Source: Candidatus Palauibacter polyketidifaciens (GTDB lineage: Bacteria; Gemmatimonadota; Gemmatimonadetes; Palauibacterales; Palauibacteraceae). From it: a DNA stretch of 64,000 nucleotides. The notes under the pieces were generated by a model. It did not search any database. It saw only the letters and a program-made list of their open reading frames with translations, and was not told where the DNA came from. Positions 42,278 to 50,578 of the stretch are shown piece by piece. The stretch spans positions 1 to 64,000 of the forward strand of contig NZ_CANPVO010000038.1 of the NCBI RefSeq assembly GCF_947581785.1, written 5' to 3'. Within the stretch, counting starts at the first letter, position 1; each line of letters begins with the position of its first letter. A program made the translations under genes and the position numbers.

Positions 42278-43878
42278 AGACTGTCACGGTCTCCGCGCTC
42301 GCGGCGGCGACCTTGCTGTGCAGCGGGGTTCTCGCGGGCACAGCCGCGCAGGTACCGTTCGAGCGCCTCGTGAACGCGGACGACGAGCCGCACAACTGGT
42401 TCACGTACTCCGGCAACTACGCCTCGCACCGTTTTTCCGCGCTCGACGAGATCCACCGCGGCAACGTCGGAGAGCTGAAGGTGATCTGGGCCTACCAGAT
42501 GAGCGGCGGGCTCATCGAGACGACGCCGGTCGTGGTCGACGGCGTGATGTACGTGACGGAGCCGCCGAGCAACGTGAGCGCGCTCGACGCCCGCACCGGG
42601 CGCCGCCTCTGGCACTGGTCCGCCGATGTCCCGTCCTCGACGAAGAACATCGGCTTTCCGCGGGTGAACCGGGGCGTCGCGATCCTCGATGAGACGGTGT
42701 TCGTGGGCACGCTCGACGCCCGCCTCGTGGCCCTGGACGCCGGATCCGGCGCCGTCCGCTGGGAGGTGGACGTCGCGGACAACTTTCTCGGCTTCTCGAT
42801 CACGACGGCGCCGCTCGCGCTCGACGGCAAGGTCATCGTCGGCGTGTCGGGCGCGGAGGCCGGCGCGAACGGGTTCGTCGACGCCTACGACCCCGGCACC
42901 GGAACTCTCCTCTGGCGCACGTTCACGATCCCGCGGCCGGGCGAGCCGGGGAGTGAGACGTGGGGCGGCGACAGCTGGGAGCACGGCGGCGGTTCGACGT
43001 GGCTCACCGGTTCGTACGACGCCGAGCTGGATCTCCTTTACTGGCCCACCGGGAATCCGGCGCCCGACTGGAACGGGGACCTGCGGCCCGGCGACAACCT
43101 GTACACGAACTCCATCCTCGCCCTGGATCCCGACACGGGCGAGATGCAGTGGTACTTCCAGTACACGCCGCACGACACGCACGACTGGGATGCGAATCAG
43201 ATCCAGGTGCTCGTGGACGCCGAATGGGAGGGTGAACCGCGCAAGCTGGTCGTGACGGCGAACCGGAACGCCTTCTACTACGTGCTCGACCGCCAGACCG
43301 GCGAGTTCCTGCACGGCGTGGAGTACTCGAAGCAGACGTGGGCCGAGGGCCTCGACGAGAACGGCCGGCCGATCGTGATCCCGGGAACGGAACCCACCGA
43401 GGAGGGGAACCTCGTCTGGCCCAGCCTGCAGGGGGCGGCGAACTGGTTCAGCCCCTCCTACAGCCCCGACACCGGGCTCTTCTACCAGCCGACCCGGATC
43501 ATGGGGGCCATCTACTACAAGGCGGAAGTCGAATACGAACCCGGCCAGCCGTTTCTCGGCGGCGGTGAGCAGGCGCTATCGGGAGACGACGCGAGCGGTG
43601 CGGTCAAGGCACTCGACGTCCTCACGGGAGAACTGCAGTGGGAGTTCCCCCTGCTCTCCCCGCCGTGGGCGGGCGTGATGGCCACGCGCGGCGGTCTCGT
43701 CTTCGGGGGGAGTAACGAGGGCAACATCTTCGCCCTTGACGCCGAGACAGGCGAGGCGTTGTGGGACTTCCAGGCCGGCGCCGGTGTCCGCACCGCCCCC
43801 ATGTCGTTCGAGGTGGACGGAGAACAGCGCGTCGCCACCGCCGCGGGCGCCGTCCTGTGGGTATTCGGACTCCCCTAG
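42274..43878 (+). CDS. PQQ-dependent alcohol dehydrogenase, haem-free
   Basis: 534 aa periplasmic quinoprotein with a signal peptide (TVSALAAATLLCSGVLAGTAAQ). The propeller begins HNWFTYSGNYASHRFSALDEI, and VNRGVAILDETVFVGTLDARLVALDA and WDANQIQVLVDAEW are PQQ-propeller strands. There is no CxxCH and the vicinal Cys-Cys pair seen in the 20471-22594 paralog is absent: the aligned stretch reads STKNIGFPRVNRGVA. Electron transfer must therefore use the coupled diheme cytochrome. The substrate, probably an alcohol or aldehyde, is unknown. Confidence 0.92.
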   Translation: MKTVTVSALAAATLLCSGVLAGTAAQVPFERLVNADDEPHNWFTYSGNYASHRFSALDEIHRGNVGELKVIWAYQMSGGLIETTPVVVDGVMYVTEPPSNVSALDARTGRRLWHWSADVPSSTKNIGFPRVNRGVAILDETVFVGTLDARLVALDAGSGAVRWEVDVADNFLGFSITTAPLALDGKVIVGVSGAEAGANGFVDAYDPGTGTLLWRTFTIPRPGEPGSETWGGDSWEHGGGSTWLTGSYDAELDLLYWPTGNPAPDWNGDLRPGDNLYTNSILALDPDTGEMQWYFQYTPHDTHDWDANQIQVLVDAEWEGEPRKLVVTANRNAFYYVLDRQTGEFLHGVEYSKQTWAEGLDENGRPIVIPGTEPTEEGNLVWPSLQGAANWFSPSYSPDTGLFYQPTRIMGAIYYKAEVEYEPGQPFLGGGEQALSGDDASGAVKALDVLTGELQWEFPLLSPPWAGVMATRGGLVFGGSNEGNIFALDAETGEALWDFQAGAGVRTAPMSFEVDGEQRVATAAGAVLWVFGLP

Positions 43879-43930
43879 CCTCGTGTACGGACGAAGATCG
43901 AACAACTGGTGACTTGAGCAGGAGGCCGTC

Positions 43931-45664
43931 ATGACATCCCGGAACCGTCTTTCCGTGCAACAGCTGCGGCGCCGCGCCGTGCCGGCCATGGCGCTTCTCG
44001 GAGCAGCGCTCCTGTCGGCGACCGTCGCCGCGCGGGCGCAGTCGCCCTTGCCGTCTCCGCCGAGCGTCGAGGAGATCGACGCGTGGGTCGAGGACGCCAT
44101 GGCGCGGTGGGAAGTGCCGGGGCTGGGTCTCGCCATCGTCCATGAAGGCCGGAGCTACCTGTCGACCGGTTACGGGGTGCGCGAACTGGGTCGGGACACG
44201 CCCGTCGACGGAGGGACGCTGTTCAGCATCGGCTCCTGCTCGAAGGCGTTCGGAGCCGCCACCATCGCGTCCCTGGTCGAAGAGGGGAAGCTGCGCTGGG
44301 ACGACCGCATCACGGACCACATCCCGTGGTTCCGTCTCCACGACCCGTGGACGACGCGCGAGATCCGCGTGCGGGACATCGTCACGCACCGTGTCGGGAC
44401 CGGGAGCAACCAGCCGCTGCGCCCGCTCGTCACGGACCGGCGAGACTATCTCATGCGCCTCCCCCACACCGATCCGGACCACGCCTTCCGCGACCGCTAC
44501 GGCTACACGAACGACATGTTCGTGCTCACCGGCCATCTGGTGGAGACGGTTTCCGGAACGGATTGGGACTCCTACGCGCGCGAGAAGCTCTGGAATCCGC
44601 TGGGGATGACGACGACGACGGCGCGCATGGCGCCCGCCAACGCGAGCCCGAACCACGCCGAGCCGCACGCGATCGTTGAGCGGCGGTTCATCGGGAACGC
44701 GGCGACCACGGGAATGCCGCTGGAGCCCGTGCCGTGGCAGTACGCGGAGGACGTCACCGTGCCCTCAGGCGGCGTGATCACCTCGGCGGACGAGATCACC
44801 GAGTGGATGCGGTTCCACGTCGGCACACACCCGAACCCGCCGCTCTCGCGGTCAACCGTCGAACTCATGCATACGCCGCACACCGTGATACCGAACCCGA
44901 GCAGCTGGATGCCCTTCGAGGGGCCGGGCGCGTACGCGATGGGTTGGTCGACGGGGAGATTCGGGGACGTCACGGGCGTGGGCCACGGAGGGAATGCCCT
45001 GGGGTTCAACTGCTCGATCGCGCTGGCGCCGGAACAGGGCTTCGGCGTGTGGGCGACGACGAATCGGAACTCCGAGCTTCCGTGGGTGCTCACGCAGTGG
45101 GCGATGGCGCGTTTCGTGGGCACGGATGAACTGCGGAGCCGCGATTGGCATGCGGAATTCGAACGGAGCGTCGCCGAGGGGAACCGCCGGATCTTCGAGG
45201 CGGAGGAGGCGCGGCAGGCAGCCCGGCTCGACCAGGGGCCCTCGGTGCCGCTCGAGGCCTACGTCGGCACGTACCGCAACGGCTACGCCGGCGAGTTGCG
45301 CATCCGCCTGACGGACGAAGCGATCCCGCCGCTCATGCCCGCGGAGGGCCGGCTGGGCCGCTGGGACGGGACTCCGGGAGTGAACGAACGGCCGGCCGCG
45401 AACGCATCGGCGGGCGCCGCACGCAACGGGACAGGCAACGGGCCGGCGAACGGAGCTGAAGAATCGGCCGACGAACTGCGGCTCGTGGCCGAGTTCGATG
45501 GCCGGGAACGGCCCGTGCGGATGCCTCTCGAGCACTGGCACGTCGACCGCTTCGACATGTGGTTCGGCGATGTCAGGATCGGCGTCTCGTTCCTGCTCGA
45601 TGACACCGCGCGCGTGACGGGCGTCGAGATGGACTACTACGGTCGCTTCGAACGCGTGCCCTAG
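43931..45664 (+). CDS. exported serine hydrolase (S12, beta-lactamase class C-like)
   Basis: 577 aa with a long basic leader and hydrophobic stretch (residues 15-37, ending ARAQ). The S12 motifs are Ser102-Cys-Ser-Lys105 (SxxK), Tyr192-Thr-Asn194 (YxN) and His352-Gly-Gly (HGG), in order. A C-terminal domain (about 430-577) follows, with a low-complexity Ala/Gly/Asn insert (about 490-515). Family members are DD-peptidases, esterases, D-amino-acid amidases or beta-lactamases; the presence of D-aminoacylase and peptidases nearby makes a peptide/ester role as likely as any. A possible terminator follows. Confidence 0.9.
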   Translation: MTSRNRLSVQQLRRRAVPAMALLGAALLSATVAARAQSPLPSPPSVEEIDAWVEDAMARWEVPGLGLAIVHEGRSYLSTGYGVRELGRDTPVDGGTLFSIGSCSKAFGAATIASLVEEGKLRWDDRITDHIPWFRLHDPWTTREIRVRDIVTHRVGTGSNQPLRPLVTDRRDYLMRLPHTDPDHAFRDRYGYTNDMFVLTGHLVETVSGTDWDSYAREKLWNPLGMTTTTARMAPANASPNHAEPHAIVERRFIGNAATTGMPLEPVPWQYAEDVTVPSGGVITSADEITEWMRFHVGTHPNPPLSRSTVELMHTPHTVIPNPSSWMPFEGPGAYAMGWSTGRFGDVTGVGHGGNALGFNCSIALAPEQGFGVWATTNRNSELPWVLTQWAMARFVGTDELRSRDWHAEFERSVAEGNRRIFEAEEARQAARLDQGPSVPLEAYVGTYRNGYAGELRIRLTDEAIPPLMPAEGRLGRWDGTPGVNERPAANASAGAARNGTGNGPANGAEESADELRLVAEFDGRERPVRMPLEHWHVDRFDMWFGDVRIGVSFLLDDTARVTGVEMDYYGRFERVP

Positions 45665-45680
45665 TGGCCGCGGCAACGAG

Positions 45681-45712
45681 CCCCGCTGCGCTCAAGCGGC
45701 GCTGACGCGGGG
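45681..45712. terminator. possible bidirectional terminator hairpin
   Basis: Between convergent genes, CCCCGC (45681-45686) pairs with GCGGGG (45707-45712), and the loop contains a second small stem CGCT/AGCG (45689-45698). There is no T-run, so it could only be a Rho-assisted or weak terminator. Confidence 0.3.
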
Positions 45713-45733
45713 TCTGCCTCGGCCTGCCGGGGG

Positions 45734-45940
45734 TCAGCGGACGTACAGCCGGTTCGCGTAGCTGTACGCGGTGACCGCCGACACGATGTGGCAGATCCAG
45801 CCCAGCGTGCCGCCGGTGCCGAGCCACAGGCCGGGGGTCACCAGCAGCCAGAAGAGTCCGCGCAGGAACTTGCCGTTGTACCACTGGCCGATGCCCGGCA
45901 CCAGGAAGCTCAGCACGGCGGCCGTCAATGGGTTCTTCAC
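45734..45940 (-). CDS. small TM2-like membrane protein
   Basis: 68 aa with two hydrophobic helices (about residues 6-20 and 26-60) joined by the GIGQWYNGKFLRG turn. The PGxGQxYNGxxxxG motif is typical of TM2/DUF5683-like small membrane proteins of unknown function. Start is GTG 45940 with GGGAGG six bases upstream on the minus strand; the longer frame from 45985 adds only polar residues. It is the last gene of a minus-strand cluster, 103 bp after the S9 lipoprotein gene. Confidence 0.75.
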   Translation of the reverse strand: MKNPLTAAVLSFLVPGIGQWYNGKFLRGLFWLLVTPGLWLGTGGTLGWICHIVSAVTAYSYANRLYVR

Positions 45941-46043
45941 GTGTGTCCTCCCCGGGAGTCCGTCGTTCCGGGCGGGCGGGGCCACGCCCGTACCGTGACT
46001 TCCTACGCGGGGTCGGCGATGGGAGTTTCCGGACCGGCGGCCT

Positions 46044-47978
46044 TCAGCCCGCGGCGCAGCCCCCGAGATGCCGGCTGAAGAACTCCTCCAGGCGCGACCA
46101 GGTGTCGACGCGGTTGTCCGGGTTCCGGAAACCGTGCGCTTCGTCCGGGTACGTCTTCACCTCGATGCTCTTGCCGAGCCGCTCGAATTCGGCCACCGCG
46201 TTCTCGAAGTTCTGGATCGGAACGCGGCGGTCGAGTTCCCCGTGCATGAGGAGAACGGGGGCCGTGATGTCGGCGATGCGCGACACGACGTTGCTCTTGG
46301 CATACGTGTCGGGGCGCTCCTCGGGCGTGCCGCCGTGGCCGGTGACGGAGAAGATCTTCCCCAGCCGGTCCGTGTACTCGAGCGTGTTCAGCTTCGAGTA
46401 GGCACCGCGCATGGGGACGGCCGCGTCGAACCGGTCCGGCGTCAGACTGATCGCCGACAGCGACATGCTCCCGCCGTAGCTGCCGCCGTAGATCCCCACC
46501 TTTCCGTTCACGTAGGGGAGCGTGCGCAGGAAATCGGCCGCCGCGCCGGCATCGCGCGCCTGGTCCCACAGCCAGTCCTCGACGGAGAGTTCCTGGAACT
46601 CGCGACCGAAGCCGGATCCCCCGCGGTAGTTGATCGCGAGCACCACGAACCCCTTTGAGGCGAGGTACTGTTCGGTGAGATTGAGACCCTGCTGGTAGGA
46701 ATTCGTCCCGCCCCCGTGGACCTGGACGAGCGCCGGGCACGTGGCTCCTTCCGCCCCTTGCGGCGGGTCGTAGAGGAAGCCCTGGATCCGGAGCCCATCG
46801 AAGCTGGGGAAGGCGATCTCGCGGGGCGCCGCGACGGATCGCCAGGACGGCGCGAACGAGGTGAGGCGCTCCGGTACGCCGCCGATGAGGTCGAGGGCGT
46901 ACGCTTCCCCTCCCCGTGTCGGCGACGAGTGGACGAAGGCGAGGGTGCCGGCGCCCGCCGTGTGGCTGACGCGCGAGATCGTCCCCTCCAGGTGGGTGAC
47001 GCGCGTGGCCACGCCGCCGGCGTGGGGCACCGCCCACACGTTGACCGTGCCGCGTTCGAGGTAGGGGAAGTAGATGAACGCGCCGTCCGCCGACCAGGAC
47101 GGGGCGTGCCGCATCGCCGCATCGGTCGCGTAGACCTGCATGTCCACGATGCGTTCCGACGCCCCGGCGCCCGCCTCCAGATCCTCGATCACGTAGATGT
47201 AGGACAGGTCCTCGTACCAGTACTCATCCCTGGCGGTGCCGAAGACGGCGATCCGGTCGCCCTGCGGCGACCATACGGGGGTGGACATCGCCATCAGGGA
47301 GCGGGTGAGCTGGCGGCGGTCGCCCGTCTCGACGTTGACGAGCCAGAGGTCATCGCGCCAGTAGTCGGAGGCGTTCGACACGTAGAGGATCTCGCGGCCG
47401 TCCGGCCGCCAGGCGGGCGCGAAGCGCGGATCGTCGAGGGCCATGGCGGCCTCGGTCAGCTGGCGCGGCGGGGTCGCACCGTCGGCCGGCACGAGCCAGA
47501 TGTCCTGGTGGCCGCTCGCCGTCGAGTAGAACGCGATCGTCCGCCCGTCCGGGGAGAAGGCGGGGGCCCGGACACCCTCCATGCGGTCCATCAGCGGGCG
47601 TGCTTCGACGTCGCCGACGTCCGCGACCCGGATCTGACCACCGGCCGCGAAGGCGATCCGGTCGCCGCCCGGTGCCCAGACCGGGTTCGAGCCCTGAAGC
47701 CAGAAGCGCGGCGTCCCGAAGCCGCCGGCGCCGTCGCGGGCCGCCAGGTACAGCCCCGCACCGTCCGGCCCCGAGCCGGAGATCGCCAGGCGGCGACCGT
47801 CCGGCGAGATGGAGACGCCGTGCGCGCCCGCGCTGTTGCGGTGGATGTTGTCGAGCGTGAGATCGAGTACGACCGGCGCGCCCCCGCCGGGCATCGCATC
47901 GTCGGGCGTCCCGCACGCGGCCGAAACCAGGAGCAGAGAGGCAATCCACGAAGTACCGGGAAGAGTGCGGGCTTTCAT
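46044..47978 (-). CDS. lipoprotein S9 family peptidase
   Basis: 644 aa. Leader with lipobox LLVSAAC followed by GTPDD, so a periplasmic lipoprotein is expected. Propeller repeats (ISPDGRRLAISGSG, WSPQGDRIAVFG) cover about residues 45-350. Triad: Ser500 in YGGSYGGSMS, Asp583 in GELDRRVPI and His615 in EAHGFRNP. It is the sister of the enzyme at 36603-38600. Its ATG overlaps the stop of a 57-residue ORF (ATGA), so translation should be coupled. Confidence 0.92.
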   Translation of the reverse strand: MKARTLPGTSWIASLLLVSAACGTPDDAMPGGGAPVVLDLTLDNIHRNSAGAHGVSISPDGRRLAISGSGPDGAGLYLAARDGAGGFGTPRFWLQGSNPVWAPGGDRIAFAAGGQIRVADVGDVEARPLMDRMEGVRAPAFSPDGRTIAFYSTASGHQDIWLVPADGATPPRQLTEAAMALDDPRFAPAWRPDGREILYVSNASDYWRDDLWLVNVETGDRRQLTRSLMAMSTPVWSPQGDRIAVFGTARDEYWYEDLSYIYVIEDLEAGAGASERIVDMQVYATDAAMRHAPSWSADGAFIYFPYLERGTVNVWAVPHAGGVATRVTHLEGTISRVSHTAGAGTLAFVHSSPTRGGEAYALDLIGGVPERLTSFAPSWRSVAAPREIAFPSFDGLRIQGFLYDPPQGAEGATCPALVQVHGGGTNSYQQGLNLTEQYLASKGFVVLAINYRGGSGFGREFQELSVEDWLWDQARDAGAAADFLRTLPYVNGKVGIYGGSYGGSMSLSAISLTPDRFDAAVPMRGAYSKLNTLEYTDRLGKIFSVTGHGGTPEERPDTYAKSNVVSRIADITAPVLLMHGELDRRVPIQNFENAVAEFERLGKSIEVKTYPDEAHGFRNPDNRVDTWSRLEEFFSRHLGGCAAG

Positions 47979-48148
47979 CGCGCCCCCTCCTCCCGCAGGC
48001 GCAGGTGCCGGGTGAGGAAAGCGCCCATTCGCTCGAGTATGTGCGTACCGGACTCGTCATCGTTGGAAGTATAAAAAATATGCACGCCATGCGTGGCGCG
48101 GGTCCGGCGGTGTGGGAAGCCCATCCGATCCTCCGGTATGTGGGGCAT
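47975..48148 (-). CDS. 57-residue ORF of unknown function, possibly a remnant
   Basis: Begins ATG six bases after the stop of the outer-membrane protein gene and ends in a TGA overlapping the S9 lipoprotein start. The protein (MPHIPEDRMGFPHRR ... THILERMGAFLTRHL) is polar with a C-terminal amphipathic helix. That helix resembles the last helix of S9 hydrolases (compare TWSRLEEFFSRHL), so it may be the relic of a lost hydrolase. Its central codons (ATT TTT TAT ACT) are unusually AT-rich for this DNA. Either a real coupled small protein or a decayed piece; function unknown. Confidence 0.5.
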   Translation of the reverse strand: MPHIPEDRMGFPHRRTRATHGVHIFYTSNDDESGTHILERMGAFLTRHLRLREEGAR

Positions 48149-48154
48149 CCGAAG

Positions 48155-48715
48155 CTAGTCGAATTCGAACCCGACGCCCAGATCGAAACCGAGCGACACG
48201 GCATGGTCGGCGCTCGACGGGGTGTCCGCGGACATGCGCCGCCACGACAGACCCGGCCCGACGCGAAGGCGGCCGAAGCGAAGGCGGAGTCCGGCGCCCG
48301 CCTCCAGGCCGGGGCCCGCCTGCGGCGTCTCCCCTTCCGTCCCGACGCGCGTGGTCCCGTAGAGGACGCCGACCCGGCCCCACAGCCAGCCCTGCGACAA
48401 CTCCGCACCGATGGCCGCATGTTGGCCGGTGACCGTCGGCTCCCTGCCGCGGCAGAATCCCTCCCGGCAGCCGAATGCGGTCCGGACATACCCGGCGTGG
48501 ACGGCGACCCGCGGGCGCAGCCGCCTCGAAATCCGGACTTCGTGCGACAGGGCGGGAACCCATTCGAGACCCGCCGCGGTTGACGTGTGATTTCCCACCG
48601 TAAGACCGCTTCGCACCTCCACGAAGGTCTGGGCCCGCGCGCCGCCACCCGCCAACAACGTGCCGGCCACGCCCAGCGCCAGCGCGAGACCGGTGCGGGG
48701 CACCCGGACGCTCAC
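48155..48715 (-). CDS. probable outer-membrane beta-barrel protein
   Basis: 186 aa. Signal peptide ending GARAQ (residues 1-29). The mature chain alternates polar and hydrophobic residues in strands (VEVRSGLTVG, VAVHAGYVRTAF, GRVGVLYGTTRV, LEAGAGLRLRFG, LGFDLGVGFEFD), as in small eight-strand barrels, and ends with an aromatic strand. The loop CREGFCRG has a likely disulfide. GTG start overlaps the stop of the metzincin gene (GTGA). Function unknown; it could be a surface partner of the metzincin. Confidence 0.75.
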   Translation of the reverse strand: MSVRVPRTGLALALGVAGTLLAGGGARAQTFVEVRSGLTVGNHTSTAAGLEWVPALSHEVRISRRLRPRVAVHAGYVRTAFGCREGFCRGREPTVTGQHAAIGAELSQGWLWGRVGVLYGTTRVGTEGETPQAGPGLEAGAGLRLRFGRLRVGPGLSWRRMSADTPSSADHAVSLGFDLGVGFEFD

Positions 48716-50526
48716 TGGCGGGGGCCCGAGACCCTGACGAGGGGCACTCCGTCGCTGGCTACGATCTCCATGTCATCGGCCCACGGAGGAGGGGCCTCCC
48801 GCCCCCTCAGGATGCCGCGCAGGCGACCCGTGTCGGGGTCCATGACCAGCGACGCCCGGCGACTCCCCGACCTCTCGACGGTGACGGAGCCGTCCGGGCC
48901 CGAGAGGCGGACATGATCCAGTCCTTCAGGACCGCCCCAGCGGTCATCATAGGGAATCGCGAAGGCGAACTGTCCCCCCCCGTACTCCAATTCGTCCGGA
49001 GTGAAGGGGAAGGAGAACAGGGGCCGGCCGGCCGCGTCGAACCCCTCCAGGCGATACGGGCCCTCCCGGGCCGGCAGCTTCGGGGGCGCGTCGAGGACGA
49101 AGGCGGGCTCCAGCAGAAGATCCGGGGTGCCGGCATTCCCCCAGAGGAGCAGCGTCGGCTCAGGATCGACGCTCCGCAGGACCAGCGACTCGTGCTCCCG
49201 CCGGAACTCCATGGCCTTGATGAAATGATAGTCGCTGATCCAGCTCGGATCGCAGTACGTCATCAGGTCCCAATACTCGGCGGGATCGACCATCTGCGTG
49301 TTCCCGCCCCGGGTCTCGTATCCGAAGACTCCGATGGAGCCGTCCTCGTACGGGAAGTCCGGATCGGGGTTCACGGCGAGGCCGCAGGGAGCGTGTCGGA
49401 GCCCCATGTTGTGCCCCAGTTCGTGGGCAAACGTGTCGACATCAGGTATTCCGACTCCGATCGGCAGCCCAATGTAGCCCAACCCCTTGAGGGGAGCGTT
49501 CGGAGGGGCTGCGACGGCAGCGTAGTAATAGTCCGACCGTCGCTCCGTGAGCCGGAGCACGCTGATCTCGCGCAGAAGCCCCAGCCAGCCTGCCACCGTT
49601 CCGAGGTCCGCTGTCGTGCGGTAGGGCTCGTTCACGGTCAGTTCCAGTTCGCCGATGGGGAGTATGGAACGCACGAACTCCATCCCGGGGCTTGTCTCCG
49701 TAATCCCTTCCACCCAGGTCAGAATCGCCTCCGAATCCGCGGAGTGCACCACCGGCACCACCGTCAGCTCCATTGGGGGCACCGTCAGCACGTCCAGCCT
49801 CAGTCGTCCTTCGGCGGGCACGCGCCGGTCGCTTCCCGAAACCGCCGGCACGGCGCCGTCCGGATCCAGTTCCACTACCAGTTCAACGCGGGGTTGCACC
49901 ACCAGCCCCGGCACGACCACGTTGAACGACCGGTCGAGTCGCCCCTCCTCGGGCTCCGTCGGGATCCGGTCCACCGCGGGATCCAGTCGCATCTCGTGGA
50001 TCGGGGCCCCGTCCTGGTAGAAGGTCGCCAGTGGGCGGGGACGATAGAAGCTCAGCTTGTCGCCCGTGAAGAAGACTCGAAGGAGCGCCGAACGGCCCGC
50101 GATCAGAGGAACGTCTCCGCCCAGCGTCTGGACCGCCTGCGTCAGATGCACGGCGGACGCTTCGATCTTGACGCTCGTCGGGTTCACCCGCACCCAGGCT
50201 CCGGCCTGCATGCTCGCCACTTCCGCGGCCACCCGCGTCTCACGACCGCCCTCGAGGCCGATGACCTCGCCGTCCGCATCGACCTCGGCGACCGACGGAT
50301 CGGACACGGACCAGCGCGGCGGCGCCCACGCCGGTACCCGGTCGAAAGCCGCGCCGCCCTCGTCCAATACCCGAAACTGATACCGAACGGCCTCGCCTTC
50401 GAGGATGACGGCGTCGGCGGGAAGGAGCTCGAGCGAGGCCGGGACGCGCTCGGGTTGCGATGCCAGATCGCTGCAGCCGGCCGCCGCGAGGATCGCGAGT
50501 AGAAATCGCCTGTTCACGCTGGTCAC
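48712..50526 (-). CDS. lipoprotein metzincin-type metallopeptidase with Big2-like domain
   Basis: 604 aa from GTG 50526. The lipobox is LAAAGC followed by SDLAS. A Big2-like immunoglobulin domain (LELLPADAVILEGEAVRYQF) spans about residues 25-120 and a beta-rich part runs to 330. The zinc-binding HELGHNMGLRH has His368, His372 and His378, with the metzincin spacing HExxHxxxxxH and Met-turn-like LMTYCDPSW. It is the paralog of the LRR-containing gene at 33217-36495 but lacks any LRR between Big2 and peptidase. A TTG at 50553 or GTG 50517 are alternative starts. It shares a 4-base overlap with the barrel gene downstream. Confidence 0.87.
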   Translation of the reverse strand: MTSVNRRFLLAILAAAGCSDLASQPERVPASLELLPADAVILEGEAVRYQFRVLDEGGAAFDRVPAWAPPRWSVSDPSVAEVDADGEVIGLEGGRETRVAAEVASMQAGAWVRVNPTSVKIEASAVHLTQAVQTLGGDVPLIAGRSALLRVFFTGDKLSFYRPRPLATFYQDGAPIHEMRLDPAVDRIPTEPEEGRLDRSFNVVVPGLVVQPRVELVVELDPDGAVPAVSGSDRRVPAEGRLRLDVLTVPPMELTVVPVVHSADSEAILTWVEGITETSPGMEFVRSILPIGELELTVNEPYRTTADLGTVAGWLGLLREISVLRLTERRSDYYYAAVAAPPNAPLKGLGYIGLPIGVGIPDVDTFAHELGHNMGLRHAPCGLAVNPDPDFPYEDGSIGVFGYETRGGNTQMVDPAEYWDLMTYCDPSWISDYHFIKAMEFRREHESLVLRSVDPEPTLLLWGNAGTPDLLLEPAFVLDAPPKLPAREGPYRLEGFDAAGRPLFSFPFTPDELEYGGGQFAFAIPYDDRWGGPEGLDHVRLSGPDGSVTVERSGSRRASLVMDPDTGRLRGILRGREAPPPWADDMEIVASDGVPLVRVSGPRQ

Positions 50527-50578
50527 GTTGTTCTCTTGCCGCGGCACAGGCAAGCCGGACGCGAGGCGCCGCGCGACG

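Noticed and set aside
48068-48073. TATACT on the minus strand as promoter for the S9 lipoprotein
   Set aside because: No -35-like hexamer at 16-18 bp and it lies within coding-like sequence; kept only as an AT-rich oddity.
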